64,000 nt of DNA from Liopterus haemorrhoidalis (GCA_963971575.1 OZ020623.1:15316980-15380979), one strand, 5' to 3'. Counted from the first letter of the stretch, positions 1 through 10,125 are shown. The notes: generated by a model not told the origin, from the sequence alone. Numbers and translations are program-made.

Positions 1-570
1 ATTTATTTTCTGTTTAAATCTTTTTATTTTATAAATATATTACGCTTATTCTGAAAGCTGAAATAATGATAAAATAAAAGATTTACAAGACAACAGTAGT
101 ATTTATTTTAACAGGTTTATAGTATAATTTAACTTTCAAAATAAATAAAAATGAATGAATTTTTCGAATTGTCATACTCTGCATTTTCGTAGGTAATATT
201 TGTCATGAATGAATATCGGAACTAGGTCTATCGGAGGTATAAATAAATGGATGTCGTACGGAAATCGGGTAGAGGAACCTAGTCAACTCTTCTATAAGTT
301 CTACTCAGCAAGGTGACTACCAAGCGAACGACTCCATATACCGATACATCCGGTGAACCAAGCAGCAGTCAGCATGAGAGTGAGAGAATTCTTCTTCAGG
401 CTACTCGTCTTTCTGATGGACACCCTCCACCTTAAAGATATGCCCAAGCTGATTCCGGTCAACACGGGGTGGACCGAAGACTTCCCCAACTCCCATGGTC
501 AAATGTAGTTGTAACCTTAAAATAGCACTGTTATTTTGTAATTATTTAATAAATTGTATTTTTAAAATCA
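1..570. other. AT-rich sequence, no gene recognised
   Basis: No open reading frame with a recognisable domain. A GC-richer patch at about 280-510 reads in part as protein on both strands, but I cannot place it in a family. It is probably decayed repeat sequence. Confidence 0.4.
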
Positions 571-587
571 GGAGTTGAGGAATCCGG

Positions 588-800
588 AAACTTAGCCCCC
601 ACATTTCGCCCCCAACATTTCGCATCCACATTTCGCCCCACCACATTTCGCCCCCAACATTTCGCATCCACATTTCGCCCCACCACATTTCGCCCCTCCA
701 CATTTCGCCCCCGGACATTTCGCCCTCTACACATTTCGCCCCCTACACATTGTGCCCCCTGGATATTTCGCCCCCAACACATTTTGCCCCCGCGGATATT
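588..800. repeat. Minisatellite, CACATTTCGCCCCC unit
   Basis: About 13 imperfect copies of a 13-16 bp unit, some with ATCC or TACA spacers. It contrasts with the AT-rich surroundings. The same unit recurs inverted at 3640-3715, so these arrays are part of the terminal inverted repeats of the element at 579-3724. Confidence 0.85.
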
Positions 801-850
801 TTGCCTCCGAGATATATTATAAGTAATTTAGCTGCACGTTCACTCTGACC

Positions 851-1664
851 TAGAGATGTGTCGTTCGCGAACGATTCGTTTCAAAAGAACGAATCGTTGC
901 AGTGAATTGATACGACCGAATCTTTTAATAAGCAGCGAACGAATCTTCAGTACGCGAACTTACGGACCAATACTAGCGAGTGGCGTGTGAGACTCGATAT
1001 GGAACGGAACGGAACGAGGTTCGAGCACAGAGCTAATGGCTGTGTAGTGTGTAGTGTGGAACACACGTACATCTATGTGTATAGTTTGGTATGTACGCTC
1101 ATTCTTGATGGGCGAACTAAGAACATGGCACGAGCGAAAACTGAACGGCAGACTCGAGACACAGCGCAGTACAATGTGTATACGATACGTACTAGTACTA
1201 GGTATACTGATACGTTCACCGTTCGCGAACTACTAGCGACTGTCTATCGTTCACGGACGATGCATCAAAGCATTGGATACGCAAGCTAGTAACTCGAAGT
1301 TTGGGAAAAATTACTGTAACGCTCTTTAATGCGTTCTTTTTTGTGTTTCTCAGAGGTGGACAAATTAATTTAAATTAAAATTGATAAATAATAATTTTGA
1401 TAAAAATAACTAGTTTTAGAGTATTTTAGTATTTTGGATTCCCCCACTAAGAGCAACGAACGCACGAAAACTGCAGATGTATGTAGGTATACTGTTCTCA
1501 GCTCCCCGGACAGAACTATGCAATACCAAAGCCAAGTACAGCGTGACGTAGACAGTAAACACTAGATTTGTTGTACGCCAACGATTCGTTCCGAAAGAAC
1601 GAATCTTTTAGAGAGTACTGAATACTGAACGAATTTTTAAAAAGATTCGCATTTCCCACTTCTA
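851..1664. mobile_element. hAT MITE with AACGATTCGTT palindromes
   Basis: The ends read TAGAGATGTG and, complemented, TAGAAGTGGG. The flanking 8-mers CTCTGACC (843-850) and CTCTTACC (1665-1672) differ at one base, as expected for an old hAT TSD. Subterminal palindromes of the type AACGATTCGTT..AACGAATC occur at 868-900 and 1577-1602. The interior has no transposase similarity, so it is non-autonomous. Confidence 0.65.
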
Positions 1665-1726
1665 CTCTTACCAACTGGAGTAGTGGCTACTTGACTGTCT
1701 GGAGAAGTGAACTGTGACAGGGAAAT

Positions 1727-1960
1727 TTGGACTTGCACAGGGGTCAGCAACATTTACCCAACAAAAGCGAATAATTTCAACTTGTACAGTGATCAAGAGA
1801 ATTGAGATACTTGGACTTTTACAGAGGTCGTCAACCTGTTACTAATTTGAATTTGTACAATGGTTACCAACATTTCCTCTAAAAATTTGAAAAGTTTGAA
1901 CTTGTACAGTGTTTGCCAACATTTCAACCACCTCAAGTGCTACTGTTAACTTTAAATCTG
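1727..1960 (+). repeat. Imperfect tandem repeat, 35-49 bp unit
   Basis: Five diverged units start near 1727, 1775, 1810, 1847 and 1896. Each contains a core like GAACTTGTACAGTGGT and most end in CAACATTT. The array is repeated inverted at 3482-3625, forming the inner part of the inverted arms of the 579-3724 element. Confidence 0.75.
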
Positions 1961-2473
1961 AAAATATGAATATAAAAATGATATAACAAATAACAAGATA
2001 TATATTTTTAATTATTTATTTTTTTAGATTCAGGTACAAAAGTTATTTCACTCTTTCCATGTTATTCTCCTATAATTGTATAATATACCCATAATATTAC
2101 AATAAATCACACTGTATTTATTAAAAAATATCTTTTGAAAAAAAAAAAACAAAACCAAAATAGTATGTCAATCACTTAAAATTCAACATAAACTTTTCTT
2201 TAAAATTCAAAATTGTAACTAATACCTCTCAAGAAATCAATCATATTTCGATTTTGGAAATCTTTATCTATTGGGCTCAACAGCGCTATGAAGTGACGCC
2301 AAGCGGACAAAAACTGAACTAGGCGAAACGAGTAATAGTTTATTGTTTACATCTGGTTTACATGTGTTTTCTCGTGTAGTTTGTATTGCTTTTAAAATTT
2401 AGTGTTGCAGTTTGTTTGTTATATTAACTTTTGATAGCAATTATTATTCTTTTTTATATTACTTTATGTTATA

Positions 2474-2587
2474 ATGAGTTATTATAACACAAATTGGTGT
2501 GTGTTTGGCTGTCACTCTAGAAAAGGAAGTAACAAAAATATTTACTTCCACTATTTTCTAAATGAGAAACAATTTGTGAATTGTTAA
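2474..2587 (+). pseudogene. THAP-type zinc-finger N-terminal exon fragment
   Basis: A 37-codon frame opens with MSYYNTNWCVFGC and continues to IYFHYF. This matches the start of a THAP domain: C-x3-C near residues 9-13 and an FHxF-like motif at 25-28. THAP domains bind DNA through a C2CH zinc finger, but the second zinc-ligand pair (C..H) is missing here because the frame stops at 2585. The sequence is either a first exon whose continuation is lost or a truncated copy. The upstream sequence (2262-2375) shares GAAACGAGTAAT and GTTTACATG with the region upstream of the SWIM gene, in inverted orientation. The assignment rests on the motif only. Confidence 0.5.
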
Positions 2588-2757
2588 TAAATTTGGTGTT
2601 GTGAAAGAGATAATAACAAACTAGTATTTATTAAACAAATTAAATAAAAAACAAACACTAAATTGTAAAAATCCTTCTCGAACATAATTAAATATATACC
2701 CGTGTAATTTGAATGCAGAATTAGGGCAAGCGGTCTCAAATTCTGTACGCAGCTTTT

Positions 2758-3350
2758 CTAATACATTTTCACTGAACCTTCAGTGTTTTTAATCAATTTA
2801 TTTAGGCAAGGAGTTTCTAACAGAGGTTGCGGTTCATACTGTTGTAAGACAGGTTTTTTAAAAGTAGACCACAGGCATTTTAAATCTGTGCTGGTTAATA
2901 TTTCCATACACAATATATTGTTTCTGGAACAAAAAGAAAAACTAACAGAAACCACACAAAAAAAAAAAGAAAAATCAAATATTACAATCAATCAATGCCC
3001 TGATCTTGGTTTATTTCATTGTGGTTTGTTAATCACCTGGTACAAAATAATAGGACAGCTGAAATGTGTTTGCATGTAGTTCCTGCTTTACAGGTGCAGG
3101 ACATATTTAAAACTTCAACATCATTACTAAATTTTAATTTCCCAGTGACTTCGTGAGGTGGTGTTCTCAAACTGCTTGTTTCTAAACATAACCCACATAT
3201 GTCGACATGCTCATCATTTTTGTCCAAAATTCCGCACAACATAAGATGCCCGGCGCTTAACAACTCTTCTCCTTCAACTACACACCTAGAAGAAAGTGTT
3301 GCACTTAAAAAATTAAAATAATTTAATAAAGATAGCTTTTTATTATCCAT
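2758..3350 (-). CDS. SWIM zinc-finger protein N-terminus, two exons (YqaJ-type repeat family)
   Basis: Exon 1 runs 3350-3037 and exon 2 runs 2923-2758. The 113-bp intron has a GT donor (CCAG|GTGATT) and an AG acceptor behind a pyrimidine-rich tract (TTCCAG|AAAC). Joining them restores one frame of 159 codons. The SWIM motif C-x-C-x5-C-x-H is seen as CTCKAGTTCKH near residue 86-97. Downstream, ILTSTDLKCLWS and KKPVLQQYEP resemble the segment after the SWIM finger in arthropod proteins that also carry a YqaJ-like nuclease domain; that is from memory of the family. A stop at 2758-2760 is followed in another frame by LRTEFETACPNSAFKLH, so a frameshift or further splicing is likely. No nuclease domain remains. 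It lies inside the foldback-like element, facing the THAP exon. Confidence 0.55.
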
Positions 3351-3481
3351 TGCAAATCAATGATTTAACATGTAAACAAATATGGACAACTTTCACATTA
3401 CTCGTTTCAATCAGCTGTTCACAGCGCTCGTAGCGCCGCCATCGGGCATTGTTGTACCCAATCCTCTTCAACTTCCTTGAA

Positions 3482-3724
3482 TTTGTAAGTAAAAGGTTGA
3501 CGACCTCTGTATAAGGCAAAGAATCTCAATTTTGTAAGAAAAAAGAGTCCAATCCCTGTACAAGTTCAAATTATTCGCTTTTGTTGCGTAAATATTGCTG
3601 AACCCTGTACAAGTCCAAATTTCAAAAAATTGCAAAATGTGTGGGGATGGGTGAAATGTAGGGGGCGAAATGTGGGGGGCGAAATGTGGGGGGCAAAATG
3701 TGCTGGGCGAAATTTCCGTAAACC
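3482..3724 (-). repeat. Right inverted arm of the 579-3724 element
   Basis: This is the complement of the left arm. It holds the CTTGTACAGGG-type units (3482-3625) and then the CATTTCGCCCCC minisatellite (3640-3715). The outermost bases end immediately before the second copy of the TSD GGAGTTGA. Confidence 0.75.
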
Positions 3725-4289
3725 GGAGTTGACCCACGTGATAATATCTTGTGAAATTTCTCTTTACCAGTATTTTTGGAAAGACATATTGCAGGTTCAA
3801 CAACGTGGTTACATACATTCTTTTAAAGTTCATTAAACACAATACAGTAATTTTATTCCTCAGTTTGTGTTTAGTTGTGTTCAATTAAATTTTGTAGTAA
3901 AATATGCACAAGGCACGGTATTAAAGATAATATATATAGAGGCCCATTAAAGGGGTATTAACATCCTTTAATGCAGCCATGATCATGCGAAACTCGGTAA
4001 TCATCCGTCGTTAATTCCATCGTAAACTTCAAAAGGAAAGCAGATTGTATTTCACAACAGAAGCATGTTAAATACTTTTTTTTTGTCTTTTGTGGTACAG
4101 ACAACTGGAAATATTCTGTTAAATACTTGGTTTTCTGTTTAAATAAAATTCATTTTTAATCAATAAACCCGTTTTTCAAATCGTGTTTTAATGTAGTCCA
4201 AATTTCAGTCACCATCATTTAAGTTCCGTTGTTATATGGTCTTTCTAATTTTACTTTCCCATAAAGTGTACCGATAATTATAACAAATA

Positions 4290-4573
4290 TATTAAAAGTA
4301 ATCAGTCTGTGTTCTTCTTACATATTAAAAGTCTAGAGTTGTACCCCAAACTCACGTTTTCCTTTCTTAAGTCTGCTGAGTTGAGATAAAAAATGGAAAG
4401 TTCTGTGTTTGTGCATCAGGATGGTGTTATAAATACTTTGGCGTTCAGGGCCCGTATATTCTAAATGGCGTAGTTCACATACTGTAGATTGTGCCATCAC
4501 CGTCCTGAAACCATGATGCACATTTTGTTTGTGAGTCCTCTTGCAGCGAGGAGCTAAGTGTTTTGACATCTGC
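4290..4573 (+). pseudogene. R2-like LINE ORF2 fragment: zinc-knuckle region
   Basis: One frame near 4475-4550 reads CRLCHHRPETMMHILF, the C-x2-C..H-x4-C-type knuckle (last Cys lost) that precedes the C-terminal nuclease in R2-like non-LTR retrotransposons. A second copy at 43806-44512 on - reads CRLCHHLSETIMHNLAAC, and nucleotide similarity between the copies extends back to about 4290 (shared ATATTAAAAGTCTAGAGTT). The coding frame is broken by stops and indels. The fragment is interrupted at 4575 by a TA-flanked transposon and continues at 6041. Confidence 0.65.
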
Positions 4574-4575
4574 TA

Positions 4576-6040
4576 TCGTATTTCCAAAATGAAATGTCCA
4601 CCCTCACTTATTGATTCAAATAATGGCTGACAGTAGAACCATTATACCTGCTGAGTTTATGGTTCTGTTAATAGTAGTTGACAGGACCGTAATAATTATT
4701 TAAAATAAAATCGTTTTATTATATGCTATTTAGAATGAACTGTATATACCCACATGACATTCCTTCACATTTTTAGCAGGACTAGCTATATTTGAATTAT
4801 AAATATAGGCGTGTTTAAAAATCATTTTGTTTTAAAGTCATTATAGTCTATATTAAATACTTTAAATTTGCACAAACAAAAATCATTCATTTTCTGAACT
4901 TAAGGTAATGTACCTTTAGGTAATTTAAAATTATTAAAATATTAATCATTATCACTATTATCATTGTTTATATCACTATCAGAGTTTGTGTCACTACCAT
5001 TGTCATTTAAATTAATAATTGTTGAAGATTTATTTGGTGGATATATAAAAAAAAAATGTTCCAATTGTCTTTACATATTCTACACATTTTTTCCACAAAT
5101 CACTACTTATTGCAGTTGTTTCGTATTTAGTTAATTGTACCACAATGTCACTTTCTGTCGGTGTTGTATTTTTCCGGCACACATTACCTTTTAATTGGCT
5201 CATATTAGTTCTGTAAGATTTACTAATCTATCTGATTCCATAATATGTAAATGTTTATTTAATGTTCAATATCTAAATCCTAGCAACTTCAAATAATTAT
5301 ACATATGTCTAACTTTGTATGGAAATTCTATTCCGTCTTCTTTTTTATTAAAAAATGCACAGTCGGCATTATATTTTTCGAATAAAAGTCGTTTATTTTA
5401 TTTATTATTGTTTTAGACATAAAACTATCAATTTTCTTGAAAACTTGTAAATCGGGTCGTTTTCGCTGCTGATTTTTGCCACGAACAATGATACTTGAAT
5501 TGTTCTGCATGGAACACTAGTTAATTCCACAGTTCTAAGTATAGGTTTGTCATTACCTTCCGAAACTAACTTTTTATAAACGTTCAGTATCAGAACTTTG
5601 CAATCTTCTGACAAATGACATTTTTCTTTAGTACCCACGTCCACATTTACGCATTCCACGTCAACGTCCTCATTTTCGCACTCCAAATCACCTTACACAG
5701 ATTCACTATTTTCACTACAGAAATTAGGAATTTCTTCAAAATTAAATGGTCGCCAAAGAGCCATGTTGTTAATGTATGCACGCTATGAACGTTGATAATT
5801 AATTAAAAAAGTATAACAACCCCTAAAATTTAAAAACAGTAGGATTATAAATTTCGAGAATATCCTTAATGGTTTTTAAGAAACTAATTGAACTAGTGTT
5901 ACTATTTGATTTAAATTAAAAATTCCCTTAATACCCCTTATATTCTTTTTACTGCAATAAGTCCTAGGATCACTGGCATAAACCTATTACCCAATGTTAA
6001 GCTTCTAAACAAGACCGGCCATTTAATTTTGGAAATACTA
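4576..6040 (-). mobile_element. Decayed IS630/Tc1-like DNA transposon with TA target duplication
   Basis: The terminal inverted repeats read GTATTTCCAAAATGAAATG on the left and GTATTTCCAAAATTAAATG complemented from the right, with TA on both sides (4574-4575, 6041-6042). Excising the element joins the two halves of an R2-like reading frame as TGC-TAC-CAT-CTT-AGA (CYHLR), matching YYHLR in the other copy. The interior codes on - for a transposase remnant. Confidence 0.75.
4942..5764 (-). pseudogene. Transposase remnant, IS630/Tc1-like
   Basis: Starting at ATG 5764 the frame reads MALWRPFNFEEIPNF, meets one in-frame stop after about 24 codons, then continues to LSEDCKVLILNVYKKL and ELTSVPCRTIQ, a helix-turn-helix. 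A frame change leads to KIDSFMSKTIINKINDFYSK, and a second to IEFPYKVRHMYNYLKLLGF. After a long deletion only an acidic Asp/Ser/Asn-rich tail ending in SDND remains, with stop at 4942. The DDE catalytic region is missing, so it cannot encode an active enzyme. The layout (N-terminal HTH, conserved linker, acidic C-terminus) is that of a common insect IS630-like transposase family; no closer subfamily is claimed. Confidence 0.6.
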
Positions 6041-6042
6041 TA

Positions 6043-6599
6043 CCATCTTAGACATGCCCATTGGTATAGATCCAATACTGGTTACACCGTACGTCCTTTT
6101 CGACATAGATTCGGTGGTGGAAAATTCCAAGTGCCTCATCTATTGGAATTACTCCTTCTCCACCTCGAGATTACTGACAGCCACTAAGCCGGACATAACC
6201 CTCGTGGATATGGAGATCAAACAGATGTTTGTGATCGAATTCCAGCTGAGAAGAATATCTTTCTCAAGGCGGAACAAAAGAGGTCCAATTATATAGATCT
6301 CTTGTCCGAGCTTAGAAAGCTGTATTCAGTGTATACAGTTACACTTGTACTCTTCATAGTTGGTGTTTTGGGTAGTATAAAAACCTCGTATCGAAGGGAA
6401 ATTGAGTCCATTCCCGCCTGCAAATCTTCTGCCACCTCTTTGCTTTGTAGGATGCAAAAAGCAGTGTTGCTTGTGTCACTCCACATTGTGCGGGCACTGG
6501 ATTTGGCGTAATTTCCGCGTCTGCATATTGCCAGAGGTTCAAACTGAATTTTGCATGGTAACAAAATTCGGGGAATTCGTAAAATTACTCGGTAACTAG
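6043..6599 (+). pseudogene. R2-like LINE ORF2 fragment: C-terminal restriction-like endonuclease region
   Basis: Continuation of 4290-4573 beyond the inserted transposon. In order it shows IDPILVTPYVLFD, TKPDITLVDME, MFVIEF, then LLSELRKLYSVYTVTLVLFI and SLLCRMQKAVLLVSLHIVRA. The KPD..D and IEF spacing is that of the PD-(D/E)xK endonuclease at the C-terminus of R2/R4-type LINEs, followed by a conserved C-terminal helix region. Frames change at least twice, near 6260 and 6300. A similar end domain occurs at 45354-45520 on -. It is dead as a coding unit. Confidence 0.65.
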
Positions 6600-7188
6600 T
6601 GTTGGCCAAAAGTGCTTTTTGTTCTGAAATGCCAATGTTGACCTACAAAAAAAGGTTCTTACTTTCAAAATAAAAATGATAACTTAAAAAGAAAGCTCAT
6701 AGGTTTAAGAATTCCTTAATACCACAATCCAAAACAATGATAAAATCTTAAAAAAACTAAAAATTGTTGTCAAAATCGAAAATGTAATATCACAAATTAT
6801 GTAACATGCTGCTCTAGCAGATATAGAAAGGGTGACTATCTAAGGCCAAGCATGTTTTTACGTGTTTCCTTTTGAGTTGGCGTTTTTTTATTAGAGGCGT
6901 TGTATCGGAACAAGACAATATTTAAATGAAACAGTTTTTTGTTGTCCTTTTTCTCACCAATCGATTCACGAGTCTGTGAAATCTGAACTTTACCAAACCC
7001 CTGCAGATTTCAGATTTCAGAATTTATAAAATTCCCAATACGTGTTTCTATATGACTGTGATATTTTCTGATTTTACATTTTAAAATATATTTTTATAGT
7101 TCATTCAACTCTTATTTAGATTCAGACAAGAAATCTTATTTCCATTAAAATATATACCTAGTCATTTTATATACCTAGTCATTAAATA
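6600..7188. other. AT-rich interval, nothing recognised
   Basis: No domain-bearing frame. A short direct repeat, ATATACCTAGTCATT, lies at about 7152-7184, next to the mariner left end. Confidence 0.4.
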
Positions 7189-7966
7189 CGAGGGTTACTT
7201 CTTATGTTTTTATTAACGACCATTAGATGGCAATATTGTGTCATTACTACATTCGTAAGATTTCACATTTGTTATTGTGAAATCAGTGGCAGTTTATAAA
7301 TTAACCGAGTAGTTTGTTGACAGTGCGCGTTAAAAAACCAGTTTGTGAAACAAATGGATATTACTCGTGAAGATTTTCGTTGGATGATTTTTTAAGATTG
7401 TAGTAAAGGCATTACTCAACAAAAATCCATTGATTAACTTCGTTCAACTTTTGGTAATGAAGCACCATCAGAAAAGACTGTTTACAATTGGTTTTGCAGA
7501 ATTTCGTCGTGGTCGTGCATCCGTCAGTGATGATTCTCGTGAAGGTCGACCAAAATCGGTTGTGATTCAAAAAAACATCGATGCTGTGCGCAAAATGATT
7601 GAAGAAGATCGGCATGTGACTTACCAAGAGGTAGAGGCATCCCTAAACATATTTCAAACTGCAATACATTCTGAAATAGATTTGTCCCCGATGGATTCCG
7701 AATAATTTTACCGAAGCTAAAAAAAAGGCTCGTGTTGATTGGTGTAAGGGAATGCTAAAAAAATTCAACCTATCCACTACAAAATCCGTATACAACATCG
7801 TTACAGGTGACAAAACTTGGATTTATTCATATAAACCGGAAACTAAGCAACAATCTACTGTTTGCGTCTTCTAAGATGAACCAAAAACCACAAAAGTTGT
7901 TCGTTCCCGATGCACTTCTAAGAAAATGATCGGTTGTTTCTTCGGTTGTACTGGACATGTCGCAAC
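7189..7966 (+). mobile_element. Mariner copy, 5' two thirds, decayed
   Basis: A TA at 7187-7188 precedes a CGAGGGTTAC terminus typical of these mariners. The transposase starts at 7353 (MDITREDFRWMIF) and passes several stops and frameshifts. Recognisable pieces are GNEAPSEKTVYNWFC, IDAVRKMIEEDRHVTYQEVE (7571-7633) and VYNIVTGDKTWIYSYKPE, where the first catalytic Asp remains. The coding part is cut by a hAT at 7967. Only a few bases of mariner-like sequence follow the hAT (ending near 10323), so the 3' end with the other two catalytic residues is lost. Confidence 0.8.
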
Positions 7967-8389
7967 CAGTGTTGCCAACTATAGATACTTTCAATGCACT
8001 AAATAGAGCGTAAGAATCCACCAGAAATGCACCAAAACTGGGGCGTAGTCCGAGTTTGGGGAGTTCAAAAACAACATCGAACAATTTTTTATTGTATGAA
8101 AATGTCTGTTAATTCAGTTATAATAATAAATCTATTTATTTATTTTTTTATTGTTGAATTATAACTTTTAATATTTTAATATTCAGTACAAGAATAATAA
8201 ATATATAATAAACATTAACTATTAACTTAATCACATTCAAAACAAAAACTACCCATTGCAAACTCCCAATTGCCTAGTTAACATATTTTTAATCACAAGA
8301 TAAAGTAAATGTTTCTCATCTTAACTAACAAAATAGGAACTCTGAAAAATTGTTATTTATTTTAATTTATTAAAGATAGATATTAAATG

Positions 8390-8596
8390 CTTCTTCCTCG
8401 TCTTGATTTATTTCATTTTAATATGTTTCGCTTGTTTCGATTTTAGAAACCACTGAATCAGGCAGTTCATAATTAAAGCAACATTTGTTGTATCTTTTAA
8501 GTCCAGCCTTTACTGTTAATATTGCATCAACAGTATCAACCCGAAGCCTATTTCTTAATTTGTTTTCAATTATGTTCAATACTAACAATGATGTGT
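8390..8596 (-). pseudogene. hAT transposase C-terminal dimerisation domain
   Basis: The frame reads SLLVLNIIENKLRNRLRVDT, then DAILTVKAGLKRY and ELPDSVVSKIE. This fits the end of the hAT family dimerisation domain (basic NKLRNRL-type helix followed by a conserved L..K.GL segment). An in-frame stop follows SETY. Everything upstream of this tail has been lost to deletion or insertion. Confidence 0.7.
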
Positions 8597-8639
8597 GTGG
8601 AGCAGGTTGTACGGGTTACGGACATAAAAGATACAACTA

Positions 8640-8693
8640 GATCTAGCTGACCAGTTTCGAAATATTTTATTTCTTCATCAGAGCTGATCTAAA
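8640..8693 (-). ncRNA. Hammerhead-ribozyme-like motif (Penelope-type)
   Basis: Read on -, the order is stem I arm GATCAGCT, core CTGATGA, stem II GAAAT-loop-ATTTC, core GAAA, a minimal stem III, site GTC, and stem I arm AGCTAGATC. All core positions of the CUGANGA...GAAA...UH consensus are present. Very short helix III is the hallmark of hammerheads in Penelope-like retroelements, which is where I place it. Activity is inferred, not shown. Confidence 0.6.
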
Positions 8694-8895
8694 ATGTACG
8701 GTCCTGTGTGAGATAGTAAAAATATAGAAATTAAACATAAGTAAAAGTCATGATGTTAAATAATAAAAAATAAATAAAATAGTCAGTAGTTAAATTATAA
8801 ATAAATAAATAAGAAATAAATAAATAAATAGTAAATGAATAAACTAAAGAGGTTTACAAAATATTAATTACGTAGCACACAACTTATAATATAAG

Positions 8896-10112
8896 GATTC
8901 ACGGTAAGTTCATCGAAAATCAATTCATCGAAAATCAATTCATCGAAAATCAATTCATCGAAAATCAATTAATCGAAAATCCATTCATCGAAAATCAATT
9001 CATCGAAAAAAAATAAAAAATTGTAAATATTTGAGAGGAATGCCGAGGGGATCAGAAAGCCAAAAAAGCAGTGGTCAATAAAAGTTGACAGACTACACTT
9101 ATTAAATAACTATCATACTTTGTCTATTAATAATTTTTAAATTTTCCATTCAGAAAATACTCCAGGTAAAAGATACCTGTTGGATTATTTTGAAATCGAA
9201 CAGGGCTCCTTAGATTAGAAAAACCCGGTTAATGAAATCATAAATGTACTTAATACACCCATTCTTAAAGGATTATAAAAATGGTATTTCCCCATCTGTT
9301 AAGTCTTAAGGGTTTTGTGTTATGTACATAGTTTTACTATTCATATTTACTATACCACACATGATTTGTTCAATATACGGTGATTCTAAACAGGTGGCAT
9401 TGTTATGTTAGTGTGAGTTTGTTTTGTCATTAAACTAGATGATGGGTAGCTCGCTTCGCTCCGCTTCTTCTAACCAAACCCTTACTAACCTAGCCTAACC
9501 TAAGATAGTGTTTTGACATTAAACTAGAAGATGGGTAGCTCGCTTCGCACGGCTTCTTCTAACAAAACCCTTACTAACCTAACCTAACCTAAAATAGTGC
9601 TTTGTCCTTAAACTAGAAGATGGGTAACTGGCTCCACTCGATTTTAGACTTATACTAACTAAACCTAACCTAATTACCTTGTTTTTAGGCGCATAGCACT
9701 TTATTTTCCCCCATATTAGCCCAATTAAAATGCGTATCATTGTGTATGAATTTATAAAATTATTTGCGTGCAATTGCCCATAACCTGTCTTATTAAACCT
9801 TAAAAACAAAACATTTATTTCTTTTATTATATAAGTTTTCTTATTATATTTCTTTATTTGTATTCAAACACTATGTCACTTTATTTACCTTTTTTTAAAC
9901 CATATAAAAAATTTTACGCAATTATTTCTTAGTCTGTCTACTTTTATTGACCACTGATTTTTTGACTTTCCGATCCCCTCGGCATTCCTCTCAAATATTT
10001 ACAAAATATTTTTTTTCGATGAATTGATCATTCGATGAATTGATTTTCGATGAATTGATTTTCGATGAATTGATTTTCGATGAATTGATTTTCGATGAAC
10101 TCGTCGGTTACC
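8896..10112. mobile_element. Foldback element with tandem-repeat inverted ends and 9-bp TSD
   Basis: TAATATAAG flanks the unit at 8887-8895 and 10113-10121. Both ends carry 5-7 copies of a 15-bp unit with ATTCATCGAAAATCA, in inverted orientation (left 8904-9007, right 10017-10100). The arms continue inward with unique sequence for about 100 bp (GAGGAATGCCGAGGGGATC at 9032-9053 and its complement near 9970-9990). The centre repeats a 100-bp segment three times (GATGGGTAGCTCGCTTCG at about 9440 and 9531, diverged near 9619). No transposase is seen. A 9-bp TSD suggests a Mutator-like or FB-like mobiliser. Confidence 0.7.
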
Positions 10113-10125
10113 TAATATAAGATAT

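Larger units (their letters stand above)
579..3724. mobile_element. Foldback-like DNA element with 8-bp TSD, carrying THAP and SWIM gene fragments
   Basis: The 8-mer GGAGTTGA stands at 571-578 and again at 3725-3732. The left end reads CCGGAAACTTAGCCC and the complement of the right end ACGGAAATTTCGCCC. Both ends continue into arrays of a 13-14 bp CACATTTCGCCCCC unit (left 598-800, right 3640-3715) and then into units containing GACTTGTACAGGGGTC (left 1727-1960, right 3482-3625), all inverted. The interior (about 1960-3480) holds a THAP exon on + and a SWIM zinc-finger gene on -. An 8-bp TSD fits the hAT and P superfamilies, and P transposases have a THAP domain, but no transposase catalytic region is visible. 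The class is therefore open. The hAT MITE at 851-1664 is a later insertion. Confidence 0.6.

Noticed and set aside
546..782. 78-codon frame on - rich in CWGRNVVGRNV repeats
   Set aside because: It is the translation of the CACATTTCGCCCCC minisatellite, not a protein gene.
6302..6599. Frames on - opposite the R2-like C-terminus
   Set aside because: Antisense shadows; the + strand shows conserved motifs.
8896..9010. 15-bp tandem units as a CRISPR array
   Set aside because: Units are contiguous without spacers, and the same array is inverted at the other end of the element.
9440..9670. GGGTAGCTCGCTTCG repeats as a possible satellite or CRISPR-like array
   Set aside because: Only two or three diverged copies of a 90-100 bp unit at the centre of a foldback element; no spacer-repeat regularity.
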